Origin: JBOGHU01 sp050742255
GTDB lineage: Bacteria; Actinomycetota; Acidimicrobiia; Acidimicrobiales; CADCSY01
Assembly: GCA_050742255.1 (NCBI GenBank)
Contig: JBOGHU010000137.1
Span: forward strand, 1-36,757
DNA length: 36,757 bases
Direction: 5' to 3'
Shown here: piece by piece, positions 24,318 through 31,182 of the stretch
Position numbering within the stretch: position 1 is the stretch's first letter
How the letters are laid out: each line of letters begins with the position of its first letter
The notes under the pieces: generated by a model
What the model was told of the DNA's origin: nothing
Database searches by the model: none
Seen by the model: only the letters and a program-made list of their open reading frames with translations
Program-made: the position numbers and the translations under genes

Positions 24318-24334
24318 GCGGCGCGGGCCGGGCG

Positions 24335-26344
24335 TTGGGGGAGCCGGGCGTTGGGGAGCGGGCGGCGGCGGGGCTGGCGCGGCTGACCGCCGCCCTGCCC
24401 GACGGGGAGGTCCGTCCCGGCCAGGTGGCGATGGCCGAGGCGGTGGCCCGGGCCATGGAGGAGCGCCGGCACCTCCTGGTCCAGGCCGGGACCGGGACCG
24501 GCAAGAGCCTGGCCTACCTGGTGCCCTGCGTCCTCTCGGGTCGCCGGTGCGTGGTCGTGACCGCCACCAAGGCTCTCCAGGAGCAGCTCACCGCCAAGGA
24601 CCTGCCCCTGCTCGAGGCGGCGCTGGGCGTGCCGTTCCGGGCCGCCCTGCTCAAGGGCCGGTCCAACTACCTGTGCCTGGCCGCTCTGGAGGACGCCGAA
24701 CGCGGTGGCGGGGACGGCCAGGGCTCGCTGCTGGACCCCGGGCACGATCGGGGGCGGCTGGCCGGGGTCCGGGCGTGGGCGGCGGCAGCGGTGACGGGCG
24801 ACCGCTCGGACCTGCCCTGGGCGGTGGCCGACCGGGAGTGGGCGGCCGTCTCGGTGGGGTGGGGGGAGTGCCCGGGGGCGGCCCGCTGCTCGCACGGGGA
24901 GGGGTGCTTCGCCGAGCGGGCGCGGGCCGGGGCGGCCGAGGCCGACGTGGTGGTGGTGAACACCTACCTCTACGGCCTGCACCTGGCCAGCGGCGGGGTG
25001 GTGCTGCCGCCCCACGAGGTGGTGGTGATCGACGAGGCCCACGCCCTCGAGGACATCGCCGCCCAGGCGCTCGGGGCGACGGTGGGGCCGGGCCGGCTCC
25101 GGCACCTGGCCGCGGCCTGCCGCCGGCTCCTCGCCGGCGACCACCCCGCTCCTGACCGGCTCGACACCGTCGCCTCCCACCTGGAGGCGGCGCTGGCGCC
25201 CCTCGTGGGGCGCCGTGTCGACCCCGCCGGGGGCGAGCTGGCAACCGTGCTGGTGGGCTGCGCCGAGGCCGCCGCGGCAGCGGGCTCGGCTGCCCGCTGC
25301 CTCGACGCCGGTGAGGACGTGGGCACCCGGGTGGAGCGCGTGGTCCAGCTGGTGGGCGGCGTGGTCGGTGACGTCCGGGCGCTGGGCGAGGGCGGGGATC
25401 GTCACGTGACCTGGGTGGAGGATGGAGGTCGGGGAGGCGGGGCGGTGCCATCGCCGGTGCTGCGCACGGCGCCGGTCGACGTGGGCGAGTCGCTGGCCGC
25501 CACGCTGTTCGCCGAGAGGACCGTGGTGCTGACCAGCGCCACCCTGACCGTGGGCGGTCGCTTCGAGCCGATCGCCGCCCGGGTGGGCCTGGACCGGCTG
25601 GCGACCGCCACCGCCGGCGAGGACCGGCCCGCGCCCCCCTGGTGGTCGCTCGACGTCGGCAGCCCCTTCGACTACCAGGGCCACGCCCTGCTGTACTGCG
25701 CCGCCCACCTGCCCGACCCCCGGAGCCCGGGCTTCGAGGCGGCCGTGACGGCCGAGATGGAGGGTCTGGTGCGGGCGGCGGGAGGGCGGACCCTGGCCCT
25801 CTTCACCAGCCGCCGGGCCATGGAGGCGGCGGCCCAGCGCCTCGAGCGTAACCTGCCCTTCCCCGTCCTGGTCCAGGACGCCCTGCCCCGGCCCCGGCTG
25901 CGCCGGGCGTTCCTCGGCGAGGAGAGCTCGGTCCTGCTCGCCACCATGAGCTTCTGGCAGGGCTTCGACGCGCCGGGGCCCACGTGCTCGCTGGTGGTCG
26001 TCGACCGCCTCCCGTTCAGCCGACCCGACGACCCCCTCGTGCAGGCCCGTCGGGAGGTCGCGGCCCGGTCGGGGCGTGACCCCTTCGCCACCGTCGACCT
26101 GCCCCGCGCCGCCGTGCTCCTGGCCCAGGGGGTGGGGCGGCTCATCCGCGCCGGCGACGACCGGGGCGTGGTCGCTGTGCTCGACCGTCGCCTGGCCACC
26201 GCCCCCTACCGCTGGACGTTGGTGCGCAGCCTCCCGCCCATGCGGCGGACGAGGGACCCCGCCGAGGTCCGCGCCGTGCTGGCCGGGCTGGCGCGGGCCC
26301 GTGACGGGAGCTCGGCGGCAGGCGGGGAGGCCGACCGGCCGTGA
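24335..26344 (+). CDS. dinG: ATP-dependent helicase, DinG/XPD family
   Basis: 669-residue superfamily 2 DNA helicase with an iron-sulfur cluster, acting 5' to 3' on R-loops and forked DNA in characterised relatives. Walker A is QAGTGTGKSLAYLVP near residue 50, motif Ia VVVTATKALQEQL, cluster cysteines around NYLCLAALE and CPGAARCSHGEGCF, DEAH box VVVIDEAHALEDI, motif III VVLTSATLTVGG, and motif VI QGVGRLIRAGDDRGVV. There is no nuclease domain. Start choice is uncertain: the TTG at 24335 (MGEPGVGERAAAGLARL if initiated) gives the expected N-terminus, and a CTG at 24314 overlaps the dedA stop. An upstream extension of the frame runs through dedA and is not real. Confidence 0.88.
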   Translation: MGEPGVGERAAAGLARLTAALPDGEVRPGQVAMAEAVARAMEERRHLLVQAGTGTGKSLAYLVPCVLSGRRCVVVTATKALQEQLTAKDLPLLEAALGVPFRAALLKGRSNYLCLAALEDAERGGGDGQGSLLDPGHDRGRLAGVRAWAAAAVTGDRSDLPWAVADREWAAVSVGWGECPGAARCSHGEGCFAERARAGAAEADVVVVNTYLYGLHLASGGVVLPPHEVVVIDEAHALEDIAAQALGATVGPGRLRHLAAACRRLLAGDHPAPDRLDTVASHLEAALAPLVGRRVDPAGGELATVLVGCAEAAAAAGSAARCLDAGEDVGTRVERVVQLVGGVVGDVRALGEGGDRHVTWVEDGGRGGGAVPSPVLRTAPVDVGESLAATLFAERTVVLTSATLTVGGRFEPIAARVGLDRLATATAGEDRPAPPWWSLDVGSPFDYQGHALLYCAAHLPDPRSPGFEAAVTAEMEGLVRAAGGRTLALFTSRRAMEAAAQRLERNLPFPVLVQDALPRPRLRRAFLGEESSVLLATMSFWQGFDAPGPTCSLVVVDRLPFSRPDDPLVQARREVAARSGRDPFATVDLPRAAVLLAQGVGRLIRAGDDRGVVAVLDRRLATAPYRWTLVRSLPPMRRTRDPAEVRAVLAGLARARDGSSAAGGEADRP

Positions 26345-26363
26345 CGACGCGCCGGGGTCCCGG

Positions 26364-26870
26364 TCAGAGCCGGGCGAGGACGGCGGCGCAGAAGGCGTCG
26401 AGGTCTCCGGGCTGGCGGGACGTGATGAGGTTCCCGTCCTCCACCACCTCCCGGTCCACCCAGGTGGCGCCGGCGTTGAGGAGATCGGTCCTCACCGACG
26501 GCCACGAGGTGACCGTGCGCCCCCGGACCAGGTCGGCCTCGACCAGCAGGCTGCCGGCGTGGCAGATGGCGGCGACCGGCCTGTCGGCGGCGGCGATCTT
26601 GCGCACCAGCTCGACGATGCCGGCGTCGACGCGGAGCTTGTCGGGCGAGTAGCCGCCGGGGATGACCAGGGCATCGAAGCGGTCGGGGTCGACCGTCCCT
26701 GGCGTGGCCTCGATGGCGAACGACTCGATGCCCCGCTTGCCCCGCACGGTGGCGCCCGGGCGGACACCGACGATCGTGACGTCGTGGCCGGCACCGGAGA
26801 GCCGGTCGTAGGGCACCCGGAGCTCGGAGTCCTCGAAGTCGTCGGCAACCACGAACGCGATCGATGCCAT
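26364..26870 (-). CDS. DJ-1/PfpI family protein
   Basis: 168-residue class I glutamine-amidotransferase-like protein. The nucleophile elbow AAICHAG has C103-H104, and the acidic partner lies in ADDFEDSEL (residues 9-17). The segment VIPGGYSPDKLR is typical of the PfpI/YhbO subgroup, whose members are general stress proteins with proposed protease or deglycase activity; which applies here is open. The ATG at 26870 has GGAGG 7 nt upstream. It is convergent with dinG (19 nt between stops). Confidence 0.88.
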   Translation of the reverse strand: MASIAFVVADDFEDSELRVPYDRLSGAGHDVTIVGVRPGATVRGKRGIESFAIEATPGTVDPDRFDALVIPGGYSPDKLRVDAGIVELVRKIAAADRPVAAICHAGSLLVEADLVRGRTVTSWPSVRTDLLNAGATWVDREVVEDGNLITSRQPGDLDAFCAAVLARL

Positions 26871-26884
26871 GGTGTGTCCTCCTT

Positions 26885-26946
26885 GTGCCCTGGTCCTGCT
26901 GGTGCCCTGGTCCTGCCGGTGGCCTGGTCGTGCCCTGGTCGTGGCC
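26885..26946 (+). repeat. Short tandem repeats of 17 and 11 nt
   Basis: Two near-identical 17-nt units beginning GTGCCCTGGTCCTG (26885 and 26902) are followed by shortened 11-nt versions ending CTGGTC (26919, 26930) and a partial fifth copy. They lie directly upstream of the DJ-1/PfpI gene, in its promoter region. Confidence 0.7.
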
Positions 26947-27040
26947 CTCCACCAAGGGTTCCCGCCCGGCCGGACGGATACACCCCTCGACCTGGCCTGC
27001 GACCAGCGGTGGGCCGAGGAGCCGGTGCGATGATGGCGGG

Positions 27041-27463
27041 ATGGTGGCGGCCTGCCCCTTCTGCCAGATCGTCGCCGGCGCCAGACCGGCCCACGTCGTC
27101 CTCTCCAGCCCCGACTGCCTGGCCTTCCTCGACACCCGACCGCTGTTCCCCGGCCACACCCTCCTGGTCCCCCGGGACCACTGCGAGACGCTGGGCGACC
27201 TGCCGGCGGCCACCGTGGCGCCCCTCTTCGGCGACGCCCGCCGGCTGGCCCGGGCGGTGGAGGTGGGACTGGCCGCGGCGGGCAGCCTGGTGCTGGTCAA
27301 CAACCGGGTGAGCCAGAGCATCCCCCACCTGCACGTGCACGTCGTGCCACGGAACCGCAAGGACGGGCTCCGTGGCTTCCTCTGGCCCCGGCAGCGCTAC
27401 CGCGGCGAGCAGCACATGGCCGAGGTGGCGGCCACCCTGCGCACCGCCCTGGGCGAGCGCTGA
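27041..27463 (+). CDS. HIT family nucleotide-binding protein
   Basis: 140-residue member of the histidine-triad superfamily (Hint/AP4A hydrolase-like), which hydrolyses or transfers nucleoside phosphoramidates and dinucleoside polyphosphates. The triad is HLHVHVVPR near residue 91. An N-terminal CPFC pair suggests the zinc-binding variant. NTR-type loop residues are seen as VLVNNRVSQS. The ATG at 27041 directly precedes VAACPFCQIVAG, the expected start; longer open reading upstream lacks family resemblance. It is followed by the PH-domain genes, with a separate -10 box in between. Confidence 0.9.
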   Translation: MVAACPFCQIVAGARPAHVVLSSPDCLAFLDTRPLFPGHTLLVPRDHCETLGDLPAATVAPLFGDARRLARAVEVGLAAAGSLVLVNNRVSQSIPHLHVHVVPRNRKDGLRGFLWPRQRYRGEQHMAEVAATLRTALGER

Positions 27464-27484
27464 TCCCACCGGCGGGTGTGGCCG

Positions 27485-27490
27485 TAGGCT
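27485..27490 (+). promoter_or_regulatory. -10 box TAGGCT of the PH-domain gene pair
   Basis: TAGGCT ends 6 nt before the GTG at 27497, so the message is predicted to be leaderless. Confidence 0.5.
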
Positions 27491-27496
27491 CACGGC

Positions 27497-28006
27497 GTGG
27501 CCCGTCCTGAGCCGGTGCCGGCGGAAGCCGGCCTGCGGGCGTTGCACCCCCGCCAGGTGCAGGTGTGGGCGGTCTGGTGGGCCGTGGGTGGGCTGGCGAC
27601 CGCGGCGCTGGTGCTCACCGCCGAGATCGGCGCCGGGGTGACCGACGAGGTGGACCTGCCCTGGCCCACCGGTTCCGCCACCGGGGTGGTGGCGGTCCTG
27701 GCCACGGTGGCGGTGTGGAGGCTGCCGCGGTTGGCCTTCGAGCGCTGGCGCTACCGGCTGGCCGAGTCCACCCTGGAGCTGTACCACGGCATCGTCGTCC
27801 GCACCCACACGGCCATCCCCTACTTCGGGGTCCAGCACATCGACATCACCCGGAGCCCCGTCGAGCGGGCCCTCGGGCTGTCGCAGCTGGTGGTCCACAC
27901 CGCCGCCGCCACCACCGATGCCAAGATCCCCGGGGTCGCTGCCGCCGAGGCCGATGACCTGCGGGACGTGATCCTGGCTCGAAGCGGCCATGGCGATGCC
28001 GTCTGA
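27497..28006 (+). CDS. Bacterial PH-domain membrane protein (YdbS-like)
   Basis: 169 residues. Two N-terminal membrane helices (VWAVWWAVGGLATAALVL and ATGVVAVLATVAVW) are followed by one bacterial pleckstrin-homology (bPH2, DUF304) domain: RWRYRLAESTLELYHGIVVR, TAIPYFGVQHIDITRSPVER and LSQLVVHTAAATTDAKIPGV. Pairs of such proteins (YdbS and YdbT in Bacillus) are linked to resistance against class II bacteriocins and to membrane stress, with unknown mechanism. It overlaps the next gene by 17 nt. Confidence 0.85.
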   Translation: MARPEPVPAEAGLRALHPRQVQVWAVWWAVGGLATAALVLTAEIGAGVTDEVDLPWPTGSATGVVAVLATVAVWRLPRLAFERWRYRLAESTLELYHGIVVRTHTAIPYFGVQHIDITRSPVERALGLSQLVVHTAAATTDAKIPGVAAAEADDLRDVILARSGHGDAV

Positions 28007-29438
28007 GGTGGAGGCGACGGCCCCCCGCCGCCTCCACCCCCTGAGCCCGTTCTTCAACGTGGTGGCGTTGGCACGCCAGCTGGTGGCACCGGGGGTGGTG
28101 GCGCTGACCGCCGGGGGCGTGCGGTACCTGCTGGCTGTGGTCGTGGCCGTGCTGGGGGTGCGGGTGGTGGCCTGGTGGCGGCGGTGCTACCGCCTCCAGG
28201 GGGGCGTGCTCCACGTCGAGTCGGGGGTGCTGGTCCGCTCCCAGCAGCTCGTGCCCTGCGACCGCATCCAGCAGGTGAACCTGGTCCGCAAGCTCCGGCA
28301 CCGACTGCTCGACGTGGCGACGGTGCGGGTGGAGACGGCCGGGGGCGGCGACTCGAGCGTCGAGCTCGAGGTCGTCTCCACAGAGGAGGCCCACCGGCTC
28401 CGTGCGGACCTGCTCGCCGCCAGGACGACGGTGCCCCCGCCGGCCAGGGCGGGCCGGGGGGCTGACGGGGTTGGGGCCGAGCCGGCCTGGGTTCCCACCG
28501 AGTGGCCGGTGGTCGCCCTCACCTACCCGCAGCTGGCCGTCGCCGGGCTCACCGGCAGCGAGCTCTTCGTCTTCGTCGCCTTGCTCGGATGGGCGTTCCA
28601 GCTGGCCGAGGAGCTGCCCGGCGACCTCCTGGGCCAGGTCGACCTGGGGGACGTGGTGGGTGGCCTCGACCTGCCCCTCGCCCTGGGGCTGGGGGCGGTG
28701 CTGGTGGCGCTGTCGTCGGCGTCGGCGGTGACGTGGTCGATCCTGCGCAACGCCGGCTTCACCCTGACGCTGGTCGGCGACGAGCTGCACGCCCGGCGGG
28801 GCCTCCTCGACCGCCGGGAGGCGGTGCTCCCGACCGGGCGGATCCAGGCGGTCCGGGTGACCGCGTCACCGCTGCGGCGAGCGGTGGGTTACGTGTCGGT
28901 GCGGCTCCAGAGCGCAGGGCTCGGGACCGAGAGCGAGGAGCGGCGGGTGGCGGTCCCCATCCTGCCGGCGGCCGACCTCGACCGGGTGCTGGGCCTGGTG
29001 CTCCCCGGTGCCGTCCTCCCGCCCCTGCGACGTCCGCCCCGGGTGGCGCTGCACCGGGCGGTGGTGCGTTGGACGGCCCCCACCACGGCGGTGGCGGTCC
29101 CGGCCGCCGCCGCCTGGCCGCCGGGAGCACTGGCGCTGCTCGCCGTTCCGCTGGCTGTCGGGCTGGGGGTGGCCACGTACCGCGGGATGGGGCACGCCCG
29201 GCTCGGCCCACACCTGGTGACCCGGCGCGGGGCCCTGATCCGCCGGACCGTGATCGTGCCGGCGGAGCGGGCCCAGAGCGGCCGGGTGCGGGCCACACCC
29301 TTCCAGCGGCGCGTGGGGCTGGCCACCCTGTTCGTCGACGTGGCCGGTCCCGGCACCACGCCCCGCGTGAAGGACGAGGAAGCCGTCGTCGCCCGGCGCC
29401 TGTTGGGCCAGCTCATGGCCGAGGTGGGGCACCACTAG
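27990..29438 (+). CDS. Bacterial PH-domain membrane protein (YdbT-like)
   Basis: 482 residues. Three bPH2 domains alternate with pairs of membrane helices, the YdbT layout. The first PH unit includes YRLQGGVLHVESGVLVRSQQ and PCDRIQQVNLVRKL, the second LVGDELHARRGLLDRREAV and PTGRIQAVRVTASPLRRAVG, the third GPHLVTRRGALIRRTVIVP and PAERAQSGRVRATPFQR. Hydrophobic pairs are near residues 25-60, 185-240 and 365-400. It begins inside the end of the YdbS-like gene (overlap 17 nt), so the two are co-produced. An ATG at 27990 is used; a later ATG-proximal start would trim only a few residues. Confidence 0.85.
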   Translation: MAMPSEVEATAPRRLHPLSPFFNVVALARQLVAPGVVALTAGGVRYLLAVVVAVLGVRVVAWWRRCYRLQGGVLHVESGVLVRSQQLVPCDRIQQVNLVRKLRHRLLDVATVRVETAGGGDSSVELEVVSTEEAHRLRADLLAARTTVPPPARAGRGADGVGAEPAWVPTEWPVVALTYPQLAVAGLTGSELFVFVALLGWAFQLAEELPGDLLGQVDLGDVVGGLDLPLALGLGAVLVALSSASAVTWSILRNAGFTLTLVGDELHARRGLLDRREAVLPTGRIQAVRVTASPLRRAVGYVSVRLQSAGLGTESEERRVAVPILPAADLDRVLGLVLPGAVLPPLRRPPRVALHRAVVRWTAPTTAVAVPAAAAWPPGALALLAVPLAVGLGVATYRGMGHARLGPHLVTRRGALIRRTVIVPAERAQSGRVRATPFQRRVGLATLFVDVAGPGTTPRVKDEEAVVARRLLGQLMAEVGHH

Positions 29439-29441
29439 CCT
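29436..29441 (+). promoter_or_regulatory. -10 box TAGCCT of the 56-residue ORF
   Basis: TAGCCT overlaps the stop codon of the YdbT-like gene and ends 7 nt before the GTG at 29449, repeating the leaderless geometry of this window. Confidence 0.4.
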
Positions 29442-29448
29442 GGGCCCG

Positions 29449-29619
29449 GTGCTGGCACTCCTGAGCGGTCAGACGACGACCACCGAGGTCCCCCGGATCG
29501 TCGGTGACCCGCTCCCACCCTGGGTGGTGGCGGGGGCGGGCCTGGTCGTCTTGGCGGCGATCGTCGTCGCCGGGTTGGTCGTGCGCCGGCGCGCTTCGGG
29601 CGGTAGCGGGGAGGCCTGA
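29449..29619 (+). CDS. Small single-span membrane protein (56 residues)
   Basis: GTG-started ORF of 56 codons. It has a short Thr/Pro-rich N-terminal part (TTTTEVPRIVGDPLPP), one strong helix (WVVAGAGLVVLAAIVVAGLVV) and a positive end (RRRASGGSGEA), which places the C-terminus inside. No family is recognised. The TAGCCT box at ideal spacing and the clear topology make it more likely than a random ORF. It follows the PH-domain pair by 10 nt. Confidence 0.5.
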   Translation: MLALLSGQTTTTEVPRIVGDPLPPWVVAGAGLVVLAAIVVAGLVVRRRASGGSGEA

Positions 29620-29715
29620 CACCAGGATCGCCGCCGCCGGGGCTACGGCCGGTCCTCCGGCAGGTGCATGTCCACCGGCGAGCAGCTCGTCGATCGGCCC
29701 ATTCACGTGAAAAGC

Positions 29716-29747
29716 TTGACCTCGGCTCTCTCCTGCGTTCTGATAAC
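29716..29747 (+). promoter_or_regulatory. Candidate promoter of the HU gene
   Basis: TTGACC (29716-29721) is a good -35 element and GATAAC/CTGATA (29740-29747) a possible -10 at 18-20 nt spacing. A second A/T-rich box, TAAGAG (29778-29783), is closer to the gene. This is the only place in the window with an obvious -35 hexamer. Confidence 0.4.
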
Positions 29748-29801
29748 CATGACCCGTAGGTCAGCCGGGCCGACCCTAAGAGCCGATGCCAGGAGGTGGC
29801 G

Positions 29802-30212
29802 GTGAACAAGTCCGAGCTCGTCGAGACGGTGGCGACCGGCGCGGGCGTGACCCAGCGTGAGACGGAGAGCGTCATCGAGGCTTTCTTCGACGCCGTGCGT
29901 GCCGAGGCGAAGAAGGGTGGGCGGGTGGCCTGGCCCGGTTTCGGATCGTTCTCCACGAGCCGGCGTCGAGCCCGCAGCGGCACCAATCCCCAGACGGGCG
30001 CGCCCATGAAGATCCGGCCGTCGACGACCGTTCGCTTCTCTGCCAGCTCGGCGCTGAAGGAGTTCCTCAACGCCCGGCGGGCGACCACCAAGAAGGCGCC
30101 GGCCACCAAGAAGGCGCCGGCCACCAAGAAGGCGCCCACCAAGAAGGCGCCCACCAAGAAGGGGGCCACCAAGAAGGCGCCGGCCACCAAGAAGGCGACC
30201 AAACTGGCCTGA
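29802..30212 (+). CDS. hupB: HU-type nucleoid protein with Lys/Ala/Pro tail (HupB-like)
   Basis: 136-residue DNA-binding protein. Residues 1-90 are a standard HU fold: NKSELVETVATGAGVTQRET, the segment AWPGFGSFSTSRRRARSGTN, and the DNA-intercalating arm region NPQTGAPMKIRPSTTVRF. Residues from about 95 form a basic tail built of TKKAPA and TKKAP units, as in mycobacterial HupB, where the tail adds non-specific DNA compaction and is acetylated. The GTG at 29802 is 5 nt after AGGAGG; a GTG at 29796 lies within the Shine-Dalgarno sequence. Located next to a tRNA fragment that marks the edge of a mobile region. Confidence 0.92.
   Translation: MNKSELVETVATGAGVTQRETESVIEAFFDAVRAEAKKGGRVAWPGFGSFSTSRRRARSGTNPQTGAPMKIRPSTTVRFSASSALKEFLNARRATTKKAPATKKAPATKKAPTKKAPTKKGATKKAPATKKATKLA
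30089..30203 (+). repeat. In-frame tandem repeats encoding the HU tail
   Basis: Repeated ACCAAGAAGGCGCC units of 12 and 18 nt (ACCAAGAAGGCG plus CCGGCC or CC) follow each other seven times. Repeat length is always a multiple of three, so copy-number change would lengthen or shorten the basic tail without breaking the frame. Confidence 0.75.
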
Positions 30213-30226
30213 CAACCGGGCACTGG

Positions 30227-30289
30227 GCGGTCTCGAAAACCGTTGTGGGGGCAACCTCACCGTGGGTTCAAATCCCACCCCCTCCGCCA
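30227..30289 (+). tRNA. 3' part of a tRNA-Ser(CGA), 5' part missing
   Basis: The anticodon arm is intact: GCGGT (30227-30231), loop CTCGAAA with anticodon CGA at 30234-30236, and ACCGT (30239-30243). The long class II variable arm follows (30245-30260, six pairs around GCAA), then the T arm (GTGGG-TTCAAAT-CCCAC, 30262-30278), the 3' acceptor strand CCCCTCC (30279-30285), discriminator G and an encoded CCA. The matching 5' acceptor strand GGAGGGG and the D arm are absent: the upstream bases are the end of the HU gene. It therefore cannot make a functional tRNA. Integrative elements commonly recombine into tRNA 3' ends, and a tyrosine integrase fragment lies 0.9 kb away, so this is best read as an attachment-site remnant. 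Confidence 0.8.
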
Positions 30290-30294
30290 CCTGA

Positions 30295-30320
30295 CCTGGA
30301 CTTTCGCAAGAAAGGCCAGG
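30295..30320 (+). terminator. Hairpin just downstream of the tRNA fragment
   Basis: CCTGG-A-CTTTC (30295-30305) pairs with GAAAG-G-CCAGG (30310-30320) around a GCAA tetraloop, with one A/G mismatch in the middle. It has no T run, so it is a weak terminator candidate or a structure of the former element. Confidence 0.4.
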
Positions 30321-30402
30321 GCAGCGACATGTTCGGGCCCGGTCGGCCGGTGACCATAGAGGTCAATTGGCGACCGCTGGAACCGCTCATTTGGTGGTCC
30401 GC

Positions 30403-30441
30403 ATGTGGTGCGGTGCAAAGTCGGTGGTGCGATGTGGTGCG
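30403..30441 (+). repeat. Direct repeats GTGGTGCG near the tRNA remnant
   Basis: GTGGTGCG occurs at 30405-30412, 30424-30431 and 30434-30441; the first and third copies extend to ATGTGGTGCG. A related GTGGTCCG is at 30394-30401. Short direct repeats beside an attachment core are typical of integrase arm-type sites. The rest of the gap 30213-30502 holds no gene that I can support. Confidence 0.4.
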
Positions 30442-30502
30442 AGCGCCTCCTCGCCCTTCGCAGCCGCCCGATCCGGCCGCGGAGCGTGGTCGCCCCGGCC
30501 GG

Positions 30503-30941
30503 TCAGGGGATGAGCTGAAGGTCGAGGCCCAACTCCTCGGCGGCCCGGCGCACCGCTTCGGGAGCGCTCGCCGGCTCTGCGAACCGGATGGGCCAGCCGT
30601 GGGTGAGGGCGGCCGCCAGCGTCTCGGCCTGGAGCATCGAGAGCGCGTAGGTGTTCTGGATGGCCCCGGTGGCGCGGATGAGCGGCCTGGGGTCGACGAC
30701 GGTGAGCAGCGCCGGGTCGGCCAGCTGCTCGTGGAGGGCGTGCTGATCGGCCGGCGTCAGCCCGTCCACCAAGCGGGTGAAGCGGCCCCGCACCTGCAGC
30801 CGGCCGGGCCCGGGGGTCGAGCAGCGCCCGCGTGAGCCGGTAGGCGCGGCCGTAGGTGATGGCGAGCGCCTCGCCCCGGACGGCTCCAGGCGCCCGCCCG
30901 GCCAGCGCCGGCAGGGCGACGTACTCGTCGACGAGCAGCAC
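30503..30941 (-). pseudogene. Toxin-like gene broken by a one-base frameshift
   Basis: Two adjacent minus-strand frames join into one protein of about 145 residues if one base is removed from the five-C run (plus-strand G run 30812-30816). The first part begins VLLVDEYVALPALAGRAPG and ends ITYGRAYRLTRALLDP; the second continues GRLQVRGRFTRLVDGLTPAD and ends AAEELGLDLQLIP. The N-terminal hydrophobic strand with an Asp (LLVDEYVAL) and the overall size suggest a PIN-like toxin, but I cannot confirm the fold. It follows a 64-residue antitoxin-like gene almost directly. The exact start is uncertain (GTG 30941 or an upstream CTG). A homopolymer sequencing error would equally explain the break. Confidence 0.5.
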
Positions 30942-30958
30942 GACGTGGTCGGCCCGGA

Positions 30959-31153
30959 TCAGCCGGCGAGGTCGGGCTCGGCGGCAGCCAGCTCGTCGAG
31001 CGCCGCCTTGAGCGTGCCGTCCGTGGCGATCCGCTCGAGGTGGTCGGCGGCGGCCTCGCTGAGCACGGCGTGGTGGGCTCGCGCGGCCGTGCCCTCGCCG
31101 GTTACGGCGAGGCTGCGCAGCCAGTCCCTGAGCTCGCGGTCCACGCTCGCCAT
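30959..31153 (-). CDS. Small antitoxin-like protein
   Basis: 64 residues, mostly helical, acidic C-terminal half (ASVDRELRDWLRSLAVTG, then ATDGTLKAALDELAAAEPD). It has the size and position of an antitoxin: its TGA lies 18 nt before the GTG of the toxin-like gene and overlaps the extended toxin frame. The ATG at 31153 has GGAGG five nt upstream, which decides against the longer frame beginning at 31186. I do not recognise a specific antitoxin family. Confidence 0.5.
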   Translation of the reverse strand: MASVDRELRDWLRSLAVTGEGTAARAHHAVLSEAAADHLERIATDGTLKAALDELAAAEPDLAG

Positions 31154-31182
31154 TGTGCCCTCCTTCCGGCCGTCCGGCGCCG

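Noticed and set aside
23150..24334. N-terminal extension of the dinG frame through the dedA gene
   Set aside because: The extension is out of frame with dedA and encodes Arg/Gly/Pro-rich sequence. DinG begins close to the dedA stop.
30089..30203. A CRISPR array in the regular repeats after the HU core
   Set aside because: Repeats are contiguous without spacers, in frame, and encode the Lys/Ala/Pro tail of HU.
30227..30289. A complete tRNA gene (tRNA-Ser or tRNA-Sec)
   Set aside because: The acceptor 5' strand and D arm are missing, the anticodon is CGA, and the upstream bases belong to the HU gene. It cannot serve as the selenocysteine tRNA needed for the TGA read-through.
30245..30835. Plus-strand open frame beginning in the tRNA fragment
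   Set aside because: It is antisense to the toxin-like pseudogene and starts within structural RNA sequence.
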